NCBI RefSeq assembly: GCF_021729015.1
Contig: NZ_JAJQQZ010000001.1
Coordinates: 1,054,001-1,118,000, forward strand
Origin: Halobacterium rubrum
Lineage (GTDB): Archaea; Halobacteriota; Halobacteria; Halobacteriales; Halobacteriaceae
DNA length: 64,000 nt
Reading direction: 5' to 3'
A model generated the notes under the pieces. The model made no database searches. It was not told where the DNA came from and saw nothing but the letters and a program-made list of their open reading frames with translations. A program made the position numbers and the translations under genes. How positions within the stretch are numbered: the first letter of the stretch is position 1; every line of letters begins with the position of its first letter. Of this stretch, positions 15,264 through 25,109 are shown piece after piece.

Positions 15264-17966
15264 GTGAACATTCGGGGCGAGGTCACCGACGCCGGCGCCG
15301 TCGAGTCGGTGAGCACGCAGTACGGCGAACGGGACATCCTCGAGGTCGAGTTGCGCCCGGAGAACGAGGCGGAGTCCGTGCCGGTGACGCTGTGGGGGAA
15401 GTGGACGGAGACGGCCGAGTACCTCGAGGCGGGAATGGAGCTGGCGGTGTACGACGCCGACGAGGACGAGTACCGGGGGGAGACCCAGTACGCCACGGGG
15501 GAAGACTCCTGGGTCGTCGTCGAGCCCGACTTCGTCGTGGACGTGACGGACATCCGGTCGTTCGTGCAGTGCCCGCGGATGTACTACCTGAACAAGCTCT
15601 CGGGGCTGCCGCTGAAGTACCCGGTGACGAAGGGGACCATCGTCCACGAGGTGTTCGGCGACCTGCTGCGGGGCCGCGACCTCGAGGAGTCGGTCGTGGA
15701 GCGCGTCGACGAGGCGGGGCTGGAACTCGGGCTGCTGGGTCGGAGCCGCGAGGCGGTCGAGGCCGACGTGCGCGACAACGCCAGCGCCATCGAGGGCTGG
15801 CTCCAGCAAGGGAAGCTCACCGACGAAGATGGGTGGCGCTCGGAGTACACGCTGGTCTCGGAGCGATTCGGCATCAAGGGCCGGTGCGACGCCATCCGGC
15901 GCGGGATGCCCGTGGAGCTGAAGACGGGGAAGAACACGAACCGCGACCCCCGGTTCCACGACAAGGTACAGGCGGCGTGTTACGCGCTGATGCTCGACGA
16001 GCGCGGCGTCCCCGCCAACACCGGGACGCTGCTCTACACGAAGAATGCCGCCGTCGACCGCAACGAGGAGACGGGCGACCTCTCGCCCGCCAAGGAGTTC
16101 TCCATCGGCCGCGGGTTCCTGGAGTTCGTCGTCCGGGAGCGCAACCACCTCGCCGCCCTCGAGGCAAGCGACGGGCCGCCGACGGGCTACGAGGCGGACG
16201 CGAAGTGCGAGTACTGCTTCGAGCAGGACACCTGCATGGTCGTCTCCGGCCGCCTCGACCAGGAGTCGAAGGCCGGCCAGCTCGGGGACCCTGTCCCGGC
16301 GGAGGAGCGCGAGTACTTCGACGAACTGTACGAGGCGGTCGAAGCCGAGCGCGCCTCGGTCCACGACGAGTACCGCAAGCTCTGGGAGCAGACCCCCGAG
16401 GAGCGCGCCGACGACGACCGGGCCGTCGTCGGCCTCGAGCCGGCCGGGCAGACGGAACTCCCGGACGGCCGCTGGCGGCTGACCGCGAACCGGCCGGGCA
16501 GCGCCGCCTCCAAGATTCGGGAGGGCGACCGCGTGCTCGCGTCGGATGGCGACCCCGTGACGGGAACGGCGGAGATGGCGCGCGTCGAGCGGCTGGACGC
16601 CGACCGCGTCGAGGTCACCGCCGACGAGCCCGTCTCCCTCCGGCGCCTCGATGTCTACCCCTCGGAGCTCTCTGTCGACCGGATGCTGACCGCCCTCCAC
16701 GACGCCGTCCTGAAGGGCGACCAGCGCCGCAAGGACCTCCTGTTCGACCGGGCGAGCCCCCGGTTCGGAAGTGAGGACCACGGCCTCATCCCGAACAACG
16801 ACGCCCAGAACGAGGCTGTGAACCGGGCGCTGAACGCGGAGGACTTCGCGCTCGTCCACGGCCCGCCCGGCACCGGGAAGACGTACACCATCGCGACCCT
16901 GATTCGCGCGTTCGTGGAGCGCGGCGACCGCGTGTTGCTGTCGGCGTTCACGAACCGGGCGGTCGACAACGCACTCGAAGCGCTCCGCGAGCAGGGATTC
17001 GGGGACGGGGTTGGCCCGGAGGGCCGACCGAACGAAGGAGGCGGCGAAGCCACCGACTACATCGTGCGAGTGGGCACCGAGACCGGGGTCCGACCGGACA
17101 TGCAGGACCTCCGGCTGGACCAGTCCGGCGACCCCGGCGAGCGCGCGGCGGCGCTCCGGTCGTCGCCCGTCGTCGCCGCCACCACGGCGACCTGTGGCTC
17201 CCGCATCCTGCGCGAGATGGAGTTCGACGTGGTGCTCGTCGACGAGGCCAGCCAGCTCACCGAGCCGGACACGCTGGCCGCAATCAACCGCGGCGAGCGC
17301 TTCGTGCTCGTCGGCGACCACGAACAGCTTCCGCCTGTCGTGCGCTCGGGCGGCCGGCTGTCGAAGTCGCTGTTCGAGCGCCTCCACGAGACGTACCCGG
17401 ACGCCTCGGTCATGCTCGACCAGCAGTACCGGATGAGCCAGCGCATCCAGGCGTTCTCCAGCCGGGAGTTCTACGACGACCAGCTCCGGCCGGCCACGGG
17501 CGAGGTCGCCGGCCAGCGCCTCGCCGACCTCGGCGTCGACCCTGGTGGTGCAGTCCAGGACGGGGTGACGTTCCACGACGTCCCCGGCACCGACGACGCG
17601 CACGTCGACCCCGTGGAGGCCGAACGCGTCGCCGACGTCGTCACGGAGTACGTCGACGCGGGACTGGACCCGAGCGAAGTCGGCGTCATCGCGCCGTTCC
17701 GCGCGCAGGTCGCCGAAATCGGCCGCCGCACCCCGGAGGGCGTCGCCGTCGACACAGTCGACCGCTTCCAGGGCTCCTCGAAGGAGGTAATCGTCGTCTC
17801 CTTCGTCGCCCGCGGCACCCTCGACGGCCCCATCTTCGAGGACCACCGCCGGGTGAACGTCGCGCTCTCCCGTGCGAAGAAGAGCCTCGTGCTCGTCGGT
17901 GACGAGACGGCGCTGCGCTCGGAACCCCTCTACGACCGGATGGTCGACTGGGCGAGCATGGACTGA
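15264..17966 (+). CDS. dna2: Dna2-like nuclease-helicase (Cas4-type nuclease plus superfamily 1 helicase)
   Basis: The 900-residue protein starts with an OB-like region, then has a RecB/Cas4-type nuclease: H128 in GTIVHEVF, D209 in GRCDA, and E218/K220 in VELKTGK. The four cysteines C103, C315, C318 and C324 match the Fe-S cluster set of Dna2 and Cas4. The C-terminal half is an SF1B helicase with Walker A GPPGTGKT (533-540), DEASQL and a final VALSRAKKSLVLVGD. It probably processes DNA flaps and ends in replication and repair. GTG 15264 is preceded by a TATA-like stretch (15232-15240) at a leaderless spacing. Confidence 0.93.
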   Translation: MNIRGEVTDAGAVESVSTQYGERDILEVELRPENEAESVPVTLWGKWTETAEYLEAGMELAVYDADEDEYRGETQYATGEDSWVVVEPDFVVDVTDIRSFVQCPRMYYLNKLSGLPLKYPVTKGTIVHEVFGDLLRGRDLEESVVERVDEAGLELGLLGRSREAVEADVRDNASAIEGWLQQGKLTDEDGWRSEYTLVSERFGIKGRCDAIRRGMPVELKTGKNTNRDPRFHDKVQAACYALMLDERGVPANTGTLLYTKNAAVDRNEETGDLSPAKEFSIGRGFLEFVVRERNHLAALEASDGPPTGYEADAKCEYCFEQDTCMVVSGRLDQESKAGQLGDPVPAEEREYFDELYEAVEAERASVHDEYRKLWEQTPEERADDDRAVVGLEPAGQTELPDGRWRLTANRPGSAASKIREGDRVLASDGDPVTGTAEMARVERLDADRVEVTADEPVSLRRLDVYPSELSVDRMLTALHDAVLKGDQRRKDLLFDRASPRFGSEDHGLIPNNDAQNEAVNRALNAEDFALVHGPPGTGKTYTIATLIRAFVERGDRVLLSAFTNRAVDNALEALREQGFGDGVGPEGRPNEGGGEATDYIVRVGTETGVRPDMQDLRLDQSGDPGERAAALRSSPVVAATTATCGSRILREMEFDVVLVDEASQLTEPDTLAAINRGERFVLVGDHEQLPPVVRSGGRLSKSLFERLHETYPDASVMLDQQYRMSQRIQAFSSREFYDDQLRPATGEVAGQRLADLGVDPGGAVQDGVTFHDVPGTDDAHVDPVEAERVADVVTEYVDAGLDPSEVGVIAPFRAQVAEIGRRTPEGVAVDTVDRFQGSSKEVIVVSFVARGTLDGPIFEDHRRVNVALSRAKKSLVLVGDETALRSEPLYDRMVDWASMD

Positions 17967-18009
17967 GCCGCCGACTCCCTTTATCTCGGCTCCCGTCGAA
18001 GCACCCCCC

Positions 18010-18549
18010 ATGCAGGCACTCGCTGCGGCCCTCGGGCCGAAACTGCTACTGGCACTTGCGCAGCCGGAACCGGCCGGCGTCAACGTCGACGTGGGCGTCG
18101 GCCAGGGGCTCGCCGGCGGCGCCGTCGGCGCGTTCCTCACGACGCTGGTCGTCGGCGCCATCGCCGTCGCCGTCTTCCCCGACCGCACCGAGGAGCTAAT
18201 GGTCGCCGTCGTCGCCGAGCCCGTCGAGTCGTTCGCCTACGGCGTGCTCGCCCTGCTCGGCCTGTTCGTCGTGACGCTGCTGCTCGTCGTCACCGTCCTC
18301 GGCATCGTCCTCGCCGTACCCCTGGTGCTCGTGGCGTACGTGCTCTGGGCGGCCGGGTCGGCGGTCGCGTTCCTCGCCATCGCCGACCGCATCCTCGACC
18401 GCGACAGGGACGACGAGGGCTGGTTCGTGACCCTGTTGCTCGCCGCGGGACTGAACGGCGCGCTCGCCGCGACGGGGGTCGGCGGCCTCGTCGGACTGGC
18501 GGTCGGCGCCGCGGGCTTCGGCGCCATCCTGCGGCCGTACCTCGGCTGA
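18010..18549 (+). CDS. Conserved membrane protein (179 aa)
   Basis: The protein has four hydrophobic segments, near 38-55, 73-95, 100-122 and 145-175, with DRDRDDEG in a cytoplasmic loop. It resembles a haloarchaeal family also found fused to bactofilin-like domains, but the remainder is missing here and the match is uncertain. TTTATC near 17980 is at leaderless distance from the ATG. Confidence 0.75.
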   Translation: MQALAAALGPKLLLALAQPEPAGVNVDVGVGQGLAGGAVGAFLTTLVVGAIAVAVFPDRTEELMVAVVAEPVESFAYGVLALLGLFVVTLLLVVTVLGIVLAVPLVLVAYVLWAAGSAVAFLAIADRILDRDRDDEGWFVTLLLAAGLNGALAATGVGGLVGLAVGAAGFGAILRPYLG

Positions 18550-18554
18550 CTCGC

Positions 18555-21254
18555 TCACTCCTCGAGCTGTTCGTGGACGCGCTCGTGGAACTCCCGCAGC
18601 ACTGCGTCCTCGTCGTCCGCCAGCACAACGTCGCTAGCCGACAGCGTCGCGAGCCCGAAGGACAGCGGCGAGGGCGTCTGGAGGCTGGTCTCGGTCACCT
18701 CGATTTCGCCGGCCTGCACCCGCGAGAGCACGTCCCGGACGCCGGCGAGGTCGAGCTTGTCCTCGACGAGTTCGCGGTACGTCTCGTCGATGACGGCGAA
18801 GTCCTCGAGGTCCTCGGCGAGCCCGAGCAGCATCTCGCTGGCGACCTGCTGTTTGCTCGCGGACTTCTCGTGGCCCTTGTAGCGTTTCAGGACGAGCAGC
18901 GACCGGGTCGCGTCGATGCGGAAGTACCGCTCGAGGAGGTCGGTGTCGTCCAGCGCGTCCCGCAGCGTCTCTCGGACGGAGTCGGGGTCCGTGTCCCGGA
19001 GCAGGCCGGCGACGTCGACTTTCCGGTTCAGCGGCATCGCGAGCGTGAAGCCGTTGTCGGCGACGGAGACGGCGACGTTCGCGTTCGTCTCGTTCGCACA
19101 CCGGTACGCCAGCAGCCGGGAGAGACCGTCGTTGAACCGCCGACCGTACGGCGTGCGGACGTGGTAGCGCCGCCGGTAGTCGTCGCGGTCTTTCACGGCC
19201 TCGATGGCGATTCGCTCGTCCGTGCTGACGCTCTCCACGCCAGCGTAGGCTATCTGGTCGTCGTACATCCGGGCGAGCGCCCGCACGGCGTTGCCGTCGA
19301 TGGGGAACTCCCGCAGCCAGCGCCGCACCGCCGCCGCCCCACCTTGTGCGTGTTTCTCGGCGAGCTCGCCCTGGAAGCGCGCGATTTCGCGGCCGAGGTC
19401 GAACGAGAGGGGGAGCCGCTCGGAGAACCACGACGGGACCGTCGGGCGCTCGCTGGTGCGGTCGACGTACACCTTCGACCCGCGCCGGTACCGGTACGCG
19501 AACCGGTCGCCGCCGAGCACGAACACGTCCCCCGACTCGAGCGTGTCGAGGTAGCTCTCGTCGAGCTGGCCGACCCACTCGTCGCCACCCCGAATGTGGA
19601 CGTTCACGGCGAACGAGTCCGGGATGGTGCCGATGTTCTGGAGGAGAATCGGGCGCGCCAGCCGCCCGCGCTTCCCGATCAGGGTCTCGCCGACCTCGAA
19701 CTCGGGGTAGTGGTGTTCGCCGTCGGGCTGGTCGTTCTCGTCGCGCCAGACCTTCGCGTAGACGTTCCGGTCCTCGAGGCCGTCGTAGTCGGCCCGCAGG
19801 TACCGAATCAGCGACTCGTAGTCGTCGTCGCCGTACTCGCGGTAGGGGTACGCCGACTGCAGCGTCGCCCTCACCGCGGATTCGCGGAGCGGCCCCGAGA
19901 TGGCCATCCCGTAGACGTGCTGGGCGGCGACGTCCTGGCAGCGCTCGGGGATGTGCACGCGGTCCACGAACCCCCGCTCGGCCTGCCGGAGCATCACCGC
20001 GCACTCCACGAGCTCGTCGCGGTCGAGCGCGATGACGCGACCCGTCACCGTCCGACCGGGCCGGTGGCCGGCCCGGCCGACGCGCTGCAGCAGGCTCGCG
20101 ACCGATTTGGGGGACCCCACTTGCACCACGAGGTCGATGTGGGGCATGTCGATACCGAGCTCGAGGCTCGTGGACGTCGTCGTCACGTCCAGCGTGCCCT
20201 CTTTGAGCTGTGACTCGACGGCCTGCCGGCGGTCCTTCGAGAGGCTGCCGTGGTGGCACGCAGAGTGGTCCTCGTCGACGACGCCGCGCTCACGCAGATT
20301 CTCCAGCACGCGCTCGGCGCCAGACCGCGTGTTCGTGAACACGAGCGTGCTCTCGTGGCCGTCCACGAGGCTGTCGAGCTTCTCGTAGAACGCGTCGTTG
20401 ACGGCGCCCCGCGACGTGTTCACGAGGTCGGGCGTCGGGCAGTGCAACTGGAGGTCGTAGTCCCGGGCGAACCGCGCGTCCACGACCTCGCAGTCCCGGG
20501 GCTCCGGGTCGCCGCCGGGGTCGCCGTCCCCCGCAAATCCGACGAGGAACCGCGCGATGTCCGACAGCGGCTCCACGGTCGCCGAGCAGCCGATGCGCGT
20601 GAACCCGCCGGCGAGCCGCCGGAGGCGCTCGAGGCTCACCGAGAGGTGGGTGCCGCGCTTGGAGTCGGCGAGGCTGTGAATCTCGTCGACGACGACGTAC
20701 TCCACCGACTCGAGGCGCTGGCGGAACTTCGGCGAGTTCAGTAGAATCGCCAGCGTCTCCGGCGTCGTGTTCAGGATGTGGGGCGCGGTCTCCAGCATCT
20801 GCTGGCGCTCGTAGTCGGAGGTGTCGCCGTGGCGAATCGCCTGCCGGACGTCCGTCTCGACGCCACGCTCGGCGAGTCTGTCGGCGATTCCCTCGAGTGG
20901 CTCCGCGAGGTTGCGATCGATGTCGTTCGCGAGGGACTTCAGCGGCGACACGTACAGGCAGTAGACGCCGTTCTCGAGGCCGCCCTCGGACTGTTCGCGC
21001 TCGAACAGTTCGTTCAGGATGGCGGTGAACGAAGCCAGCGTCTTCCCGGAGCCGGTCGGCGCCGCGACCAGCGCGTTCGCGCCCTCGTGGATGAGCGGGA
21101 TGGCCTCCCGCTGCGGGGGCGTCAGGCAGCCGCCGTCCTGCTCGGGCGGCCCGAACCGGTCGACCCACCAGTCCCGCACGGCGGGGTCGAGGACGTCGAG
21201 AATCTCGCGGTCGCTGGCCGCCGACCCGGTCAGCGCCCCCGACTCGCTCGCCAT
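18555..21254 (-). CDS. Lhr-like ATP-dependent helicase
   Basis: The 899-residue superfamily 2 helicase has Walker A APTGSGKT (65-72), DEIH in VVVDEIHSLAD, SAT in GCSATVEPL, and motif VI QRVGRAGHRPG. After the two RecA domains, a winged helix and a long C-terminal region (about 450-899) match the Lhr core. Lhr family enzymes unwind DNA or RNA-DNA duplexes with 3'-5' polarity and act in DNA repair. The start MASESGALTG is followed by conserved sequence; the open frame upstream overlaps a repeat and is not part of the gene. Confidence 0.92.
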   Translation of the reverse strand: MASESGALTGSAASDREILDVLDPAVRDWWVDRFGPPEQDGGCLTPPQREAIPLIHEGANALVAAPTGSGKTLASFTAILNELFEREQSEGGLENGVYCLYVSPLKSLANDIDRNLAEPLEGIADRLAERGVETDVRQAIRHGDTSDYERQQMLETAPHILNTTPETLAILLNSPKFRQRLESVEYVVVDEIHSLADSKRGTHLSVSLERLRRLAGGFTRIGCSATVEPLSDIARFLVGFAGDGDPGGDPEPRDCEVVDARFARDYDLQLHCPTPDLVNTSRGAVNDAFYEKLDSLVDGHESTLVFTNTRSGAERVLENLRERGVVDEDHSACHHGSLSKDRRQAVESQLKEGTLDVTTTSTSLELGIDMPHIDLVVQVGSPKSVASLLQRVGRAGHRPGRTVTGRVIALDRDELVECAVMLRQAERGFVDRVHIPERCQDVAAQHVYGMAISGPLRESAVRATLQSAYPYREYGDDDYESLIRYLRADYDGLEDRNVYAKVWRDENDQPDGEHHYPEFEVGETLIGKRGRLARPILLQNIGTIPDSFAVNVHIRGGDEWVGQLDESYLDTLESGDVFVLGGDRFAYRYRRGSKVYVDRTSERPTVPSWFSERLPLSFDLGREIARFQGELAEKHAQGGAAAVRRWLREFPIDGNAVRALARMYDDQIAYAGVESVSTDERIAIEAVKDRDDYRRRYHVRTPYGRRFNDGLSRLLAYRCANETNANVAVSVADNGFTLAMPLNRKVDVAGLLRDTDPDSVRETLRDALDDTDLLERYFRIDATRSLLVLKRYKGHEKSASKQQVASEMLLGLAEDLEDFAVIDETYRELVEDKLDLAGVRDVLSRVQAGEIEVTETSLQTPSPLSFGLATLSASDVVLADDEDAVLREFHERVHEQLEE

Positions 21255-21698
21255 TGTCTGACTCGGGGTTGGGACGCGCACGCCAAGTGTCTGACGACGA
21301 CTGGGACTGCAATTTCCTTGGGAGTCCCCGTATCCGTGGTTGTTGTCAACTCCTCCTCGAAAGCCCCGGCGGGCTCGCGGTCGCTCGCTGGCATATCCCT
21401 CACTTCGTTCGGGATAGGGGCCAGCGAGACGACCGGGCAAGCGCGAGCCCGCCGCCCCTTTCAGTCCCGCCCGATACCGGCTGGTAGACCGGCAGGCTGG
21501 GACTGAAAGGGGCGAGGCTGGAGACGACGGCGGACGACGTAAGCACGCGACCGAAGGGAGCGCGCGCAGCGAGTGCACCGAGTCTCCAGCCTCGGGGCTT
21601 TCGAGGCGGCGTCACTACTGTGCACAGATACAGCGGAATCGCGGCATCACGACTACGGACCCCGTATCGTTAACCGCCTCGCTGTCCCGCACTCGAGT
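21255..21698. other. Gene-free interval with a nested palindromic element
   Basis: About 440 bases contain no plausible gene. A small hairpin GGGACT/AGTCCC lies at 21303-21328. The centre is the 252-bp inverted-repeat element described separately. The right part (21660-21698) holds the promoter region of the MBL hydrolase gene. Confidence 0.7.
21355..21606. repeat. 252-bp MITE-like element with 14-bp terminal inverted repeats
   Basis: The ends CCTCGAAAGCCCCG (21355-21368) and its exact reverse complement (21593-21606) enclose three further inverted repeats. A 12-bp pair is at 21368-21379/21442-21453, with shorter pairs inside it. A perfect 16-bp pair is at 21453-21468/21499-21514. A perfect 13-bp pair is at 21513-21525/21582-21594. 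No reading frame inside looks like a protein and no target duplication is obvious. This is the form expected of a miniature non-autonomous mobile element or structured intergenic repeat. Confidence 0.65.
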
Positions 21699-22463
21699 AT
21701 GCAACTGACGTTCCTCGGCACTGGTTCTGCGATGCCGACGGGCGAACGGATGCAGACCGGACTGCTGGTCGAAGACGGCGACAGCCGGCTGCTCGTGGAC
21801 TGCGGGAGCGGCGTCCTGCACACGCTCGCGCGCAGCGACGTGGGCTACGAGGGCGTCGACACCGTCCTGCTCTCGCACCACCACCTCGACCACGTCAGCG
21901 ACCTGCTCCCGTTGCTGAAGGCGCGCTGGCTCGCCGGCGAGGAGTCGCTGACCGTCGTCGGCCCGGAGGGCACCGAGTCCCTCGTCGAGGGGCTGCTGGA
22001 GGTCCACGACTACCTGCAGGGCCGAGTGGACCTGACGCTACGCGAGGTCGACGTGGGCAGCTTCGAGGTGGCCGGCTTCGACGTCGACGCCATCGAGACC
22101 CAGCACTCGATGCCCGGGCTGGCGTACCGGTTCGGCGGCGGCGAGGGCGACGAGGAGGACGGCGGCGGTGACCTCGTGTTCAGCGCCGACACCGAAGCGT
22201 TCGAGGGCATGGCCGAGTTCGCGGACGGGGCGTCCGTGCTCGTCCACGACTGCTCGTTCCCGGACGAGGTCGACGTCTCCAACCACCCGACGCCAACCCA
22301 GCTCGGCGAATCGCTGGCCGGCATCGACGTCGACGACCTCTACCTCACACACCTCTACCCGCACACCGACGGCGAACACGACGCGATGACGGAGTCGATT
22401 CGGGACGCCGGCTTCGGCGGCGAGATTCACGTCGCCCGCGACGGTCTCGGCGTCGACGTCTAG
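21699..22463 (+). CDS. MBL-fold metallo-hydrolase (RNase Z-like)
   Basis: The 254-residue protein begins [20 protein letters not shown] and carries the metal motif SHHHLDH (H60, H62, D64, H65). The later part has FSADTEAF and LTHLYPH, giving the remaining metal ligands. It is close to the RNase Z/ElaC group but lacks the exosite arm that tRNA 3' processing enzymes use, so a general phosphodiesterase or other hydrolase role is as likely. Its stop codon shares the palindrome CTAG with the stop of hemAT. Confidence 0.88.
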   Translation: MQLTFLGTGSAMPTGERMQTGLLVEDGDSRLLVDCGSGVLHTLARSDVGYEGVDTVLLSHHHLDHVSDLLPLLKARWLAGEESLTVVGPEGTESLVEGLLEVHDYLQGRVDLTLREVDVGSFEVAGFDVDAIETQHSMPGLAYRFGGGEGDEEDGGGDLVFSADTEAFEGMAEFADGASVLVHDCSFPDEVDVSNHPTPTQLGESLAGIDVDDLYLTHLYPHTDGEHDAMTESIRDAGFGGEIHVARDGLGVDV

Positions 22464-23929
22464 CTCAGCTTCGCGACCGTCTCGCGGACCTCCTCGACGG
22501 TCTGGACCTGCTGGTCGGTCGCGTCCGCGATGTCGTCGAGCGCGTCCGCAATCTCCCGCGCGCTGTCGTCGACGTCGTCGACCATCTCGGCAACCTCCTC
22601 CGTGCTCACCGCCTGCTCGTCGGTCGCCGACGACACCTCCTGTACGCCGCTCGCGGCGTCCTCGACGGCGTCGGTGATGTCCTGGAGCGTCGCCATCGCC
22701 TCCTCAACGCGCTCGACGCCCTCCCCGATGCGCCGGCTCACCTCGTCCAGCTGTTCGACCGTCTGCTCGGTGTCCTCCTGCATCCGCTCGACGAGTTCCT
22801 CGACGCGCGTGGACTGTTCTCGGGACTCCTCGGCGAGGTCTTTCACCTCGTCGGCGACGACGGCGAACCCGTCTCCCGCCTCGCCCGCTCGCGCCGCCTC
22901 GATAGAGGCGTTCAGCGCGAGCATGTTCGTCTGCTCGGCGATGTCGTCGATGACGCCGGTCACGGACTCGACGTCTGCGGCGCGCTCGCGGAGCTGCTCG
23001 ACGTCCGCCGCGACGTCGTCGGTCGCCTCGTCGATTTCGGTCATCGTGTCCAGCGCGTCGTCGGCGGCGGCCTCTCCCTGCCGAGCCAGCGCCTCGGCGT
23101 CCTCGCTGGTCTGTCGCACGTCGTCGGCCGTCGCGGCGACCTCCTCGATGCTCGCCGACACGCTGGATATCTCCCGGCTGACGTCTGCCATCTGGTCGAC
23201 TTGGTCGTCGGTCGCGGCCCGCATGTCGTCCGTTCGCTCGGCGACGTCTCTGGACGTTGCCTCCAGCGAGGATAGTGGGTCTTCGACGTCCTCGGCGACG
23301 GCGTCCGCCAGCTCCTCCCGGCGGTCGACCTCCTCCTGGAGGCGCTGGGCGTACGAGTCGATGTAGGTGTCCATCGCCACCTGCTGGTCGAAGGTCAACA
23401 GCTTCAGCATGGGGAGGAACCGCGACACGAGCTCGTCGACGGCGGCCGTCGCCTCGTCGCCGCGGTCGGCGGTCACCTCGTCGGCGAGCGCATCCAGCAG
23501 TCCGTCGTAGTACTGCGTGTACGCCCCCAGATACACCTCCGGGCCGAGGTCGAGGAGGTCGTGGAGCTTCCCGATTCGGGCGCGCCCCTCCACGTACGAG
23601 CGGTCGTACTCGCCGCGGCCCAGTCCCCGAAGGTACTGGGTTTGGGTCTGCTTCAGCTGGTCGATGGCTTTCGTCGAGCGCCCCATGATGTCGACCGTTC
23701 GGCCGTGCCTCTGGAGGTGGTCGTAGAAGTCGTCGACGAGGTCGTCGGCGATCCGGTCGAAGAGGACGCTCTCGTCGGCCAGCGCGTCTTCGGCGTCGTC
23801 GTCGAGGCCTGTGAACGCCTTCCGCCAGGCGATCTCGTCGTCGTCGAGTCCGATTCGGTCGGCGAGTTCGCCTCCGTCGACGCCCCGCCGGACGTCGCCG
23901 GTCACGGTGGGGGTGTCGTTTTCGGTCAT
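22460..23929 (-). CDS. hemAT: HemAT globin-coupled aerotaxis transducer
   Basis: The 489-residue soluble protein has a sensor globin at about 20-195. The proximal haem ligand should be H123 in [13 protein letters not shown]. The signalling half is a methyl-accepting coiled coil with the conserved hairpin [20 protein letters not shown] near 340-360. There is no membrane segment. HemAT binds oxygen and signals to CheA, causing avoidance of high oxygen in Halobacterium. Reverse-strand CATAAAAC at about 23952-23959 is 26 bases from the ATG, so the transcript is probably leaderless. Confidence 0.96.
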   Translation of the reverse strand: MTENDTPTVTGDVRRGVDGGELADRIGLDDDEIAWRKAFTGLDDDAEDALADESVLFDRIADDLVDDFYDHLQRHGRTVDIMGRSTKAIDQLKQTQTQYLRGLGRGEYDRSYVEGRARIGKLHDLLDLGPEVYLGAYTQYYDGLLDALADEVTADRGDEATAAVDELVSRFLPMLKLLTFDQQVAMDTYIDSYAQRLQEEVDRREELADAVAEDVEDPLSSLEATSRDVAERTDDMRAATDDQVDQMADVSREISSVSASIEEVAATADDVRQTSEDAEALARQGEAAADDALDTMTEIDEATDDVAADVEQLRERAADVESVTGVIDDIAEQTNMLALNASIEAARAGEAGDGFAVVADEVKDLAEESREQSTRVEELVERMQEDTEQTVEQLDEVSRRIGEGVERVEEAMATLQDITDAVEDAASGVQEVSSATDEQAVSTEEVAEMVDDVDDSAREIADALDDIADATDQQVQTVEEVRETVAKLS

Positions 23930-23950
23930 ACCCCCGGTATCAGGCTCCCC

Positions 23951-23959
23951 GTTTTATGG
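23951..23959 (-). promoter_or_regulatory. TATA element of hemAT
   Basis: CCATAAAAC on the reverse strand is centred 26 bases upstream of the hemAT ATG, the spacing of leaderless haloarchaeal genes. The imperfect inverted repeat ATACC-CCC-GGTAT overlaps the start codon. Confidence 0.5.
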
Positions 23960-23987
23960 CTTGCTCAAACAGTCCGGAAACTACGCC

Positions 23988-25061
23988 TCAGTCCAGCCGG
24001 TAGCGCAGGACGGCGGCGATGCCGCCGAGGTTCCGGAGCTGCTCGCCGGGCGCGAACTCGTGGCTGAACACGGTCACGTCCCCACCCTGCTGTTCGACGC
24101 TCGTGACGAGCTCGTTGACGTCGACGTCCTCCCACTCGCCCTCGCCGGCGCGCTCCAGCCGCAGGCGCTCGTCGAGAATCAGGAGGTCCTCGACCGCGCC
24201 GAACTCCACGGCCTTCTGGACCTCCTCGATGCCGTAGGCGGCCTTCTCGTCGGTCGCCATCTGCGTGGTGAGCTCGTCGATGAGCTCGGACTCCTCGGCG
24301 ATACGGGTCTCCTCCTGGACGTCCTCGACGGCGCCCCGCTTGAGGACTTCGTGGACGCCGCGGCCGCCGACCGCGCTGGTGTCCACCATCGTGATCTTGT
24401 CCTGCAGGTCGGGGTACTCCTCGGTGACGTGGTCGAGGGCGTCCTGCTTCGTGAACCCGGGGCCGGCGAGGATGATGGCGTCGGCCTGCATGCGCGCCAG
24501 TGCGTCGGCGAGCGTCGCGAACAGCTCGTCGCGCCCGCGGTCGTTCTGCTCGCCTTTCCCCGTGGTCGCCGTGAACGACCCCTGCTCGTCGACGCCGTAC
24601 TGCTGGACGACGTGGATGTGCGCCTCGCCCTCCTCGACGGTCGCGATGGCGACGTCCGGCTGGTCGGTGGCTTCGACGGCCTCGTTCAGGCGGTCGAGCT
24701 GGTCGGGCTGCCAGTGCTTCTCGACCTCCAGCTCCTCGCGCTCCTCGACGTTCAGCGTGTGGTGCAGGCCGAGCTGGTCCTCCCGCGAGCAGTCCTCGAT
24801 GGTGCCCGAGACCCGCAGCCGGTTCGAGAACTTGTGGAACTCCACGTCCTCGACGTCGATGGTGACGAACATGTGCTCGCGCTCGCCGCCCGTGTCCCGC
24901 ATCTGGTCGTCGTTGCGCTGGATGCGGCGGTGGGTGTCCCCCGCCACGAGGTCCCCGGGTTCGAGGACGTACGCGAGGTGCCAGAGGTCGTCGAGGCTCT
25001 CGGGGACGAGCGTGATTCGTTCCCGGCCGCCCTCGACGGTGTGGCGGTCTTTCAGTTGCAT
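23988..25061 (-). CDS. pelA: mRNA surveillance protein pelota (Dom34)
   Basis: The 357-residue protein has the three-domain plan of archaeal pelota: an Sm-like N-terminal domain ([20 protein letters not shown]), a central domain like eRF1 domain 2 without the GGQ motif, and a C-terminal eRF1_3 fold ([17 protein letters not shown]). Pelota enters stalled ribosomes with aEF1A or ABCE1 and splits them. [12 protein letters not shown] at 25061 is the usual start; a few codons upstream are not conserved. Confidence 0.96.
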   Translation of the reverse strand: MQLKDRHTVEGGRERITLVPESLDDLWHLAYVLEPGDLVAGDTHRRIQRNDDQMRDTGGEREHMFVTIDVEDVEFHKFSNRLRVSGTIEDCSREDQLGLHHTLNVEEREELEVEKHWQPDQLDRLNEAVEATDQPDVAIATVEEGEAHIHVVQQYGVDEQGSFTATTGKGEQNDRGRDELFATLADALARMQADAIILAGPGFTKQDALDHVTEEYPDLQDKITMVDTSAVGGRGVHEVLKRGAVEDVQEETRIAEESELIDELTTQMATDEKAAYGIEEVQKAVEFGAVEDLLILDERLRLERAGEGEWEDVDVNELVTSVEQQGGDVTVFSHEFAPGEQLRNLGGIAAVLRYRLD

Positions 25062-25109
25062 ACTCGGCCCGAGGGCCCCCACGAGAAAAGGCTCACTCCT
25101 TTCGGGCGG

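Noticed and set aside
14448-18188. Reverse-strand open frame of 1246 codons
   Set aside because: It lies antisense to the Dna2-like gene, whose motifs are complete. The translation is Arg/Val/Leu-rich without any domain. High G+C removes stop codons from the opposite frame.
21453-21514. CRISPR repeats
   Set aside because: The 16-bp arm occurs twice only and in opposite directions; there is no series of regular spacers.
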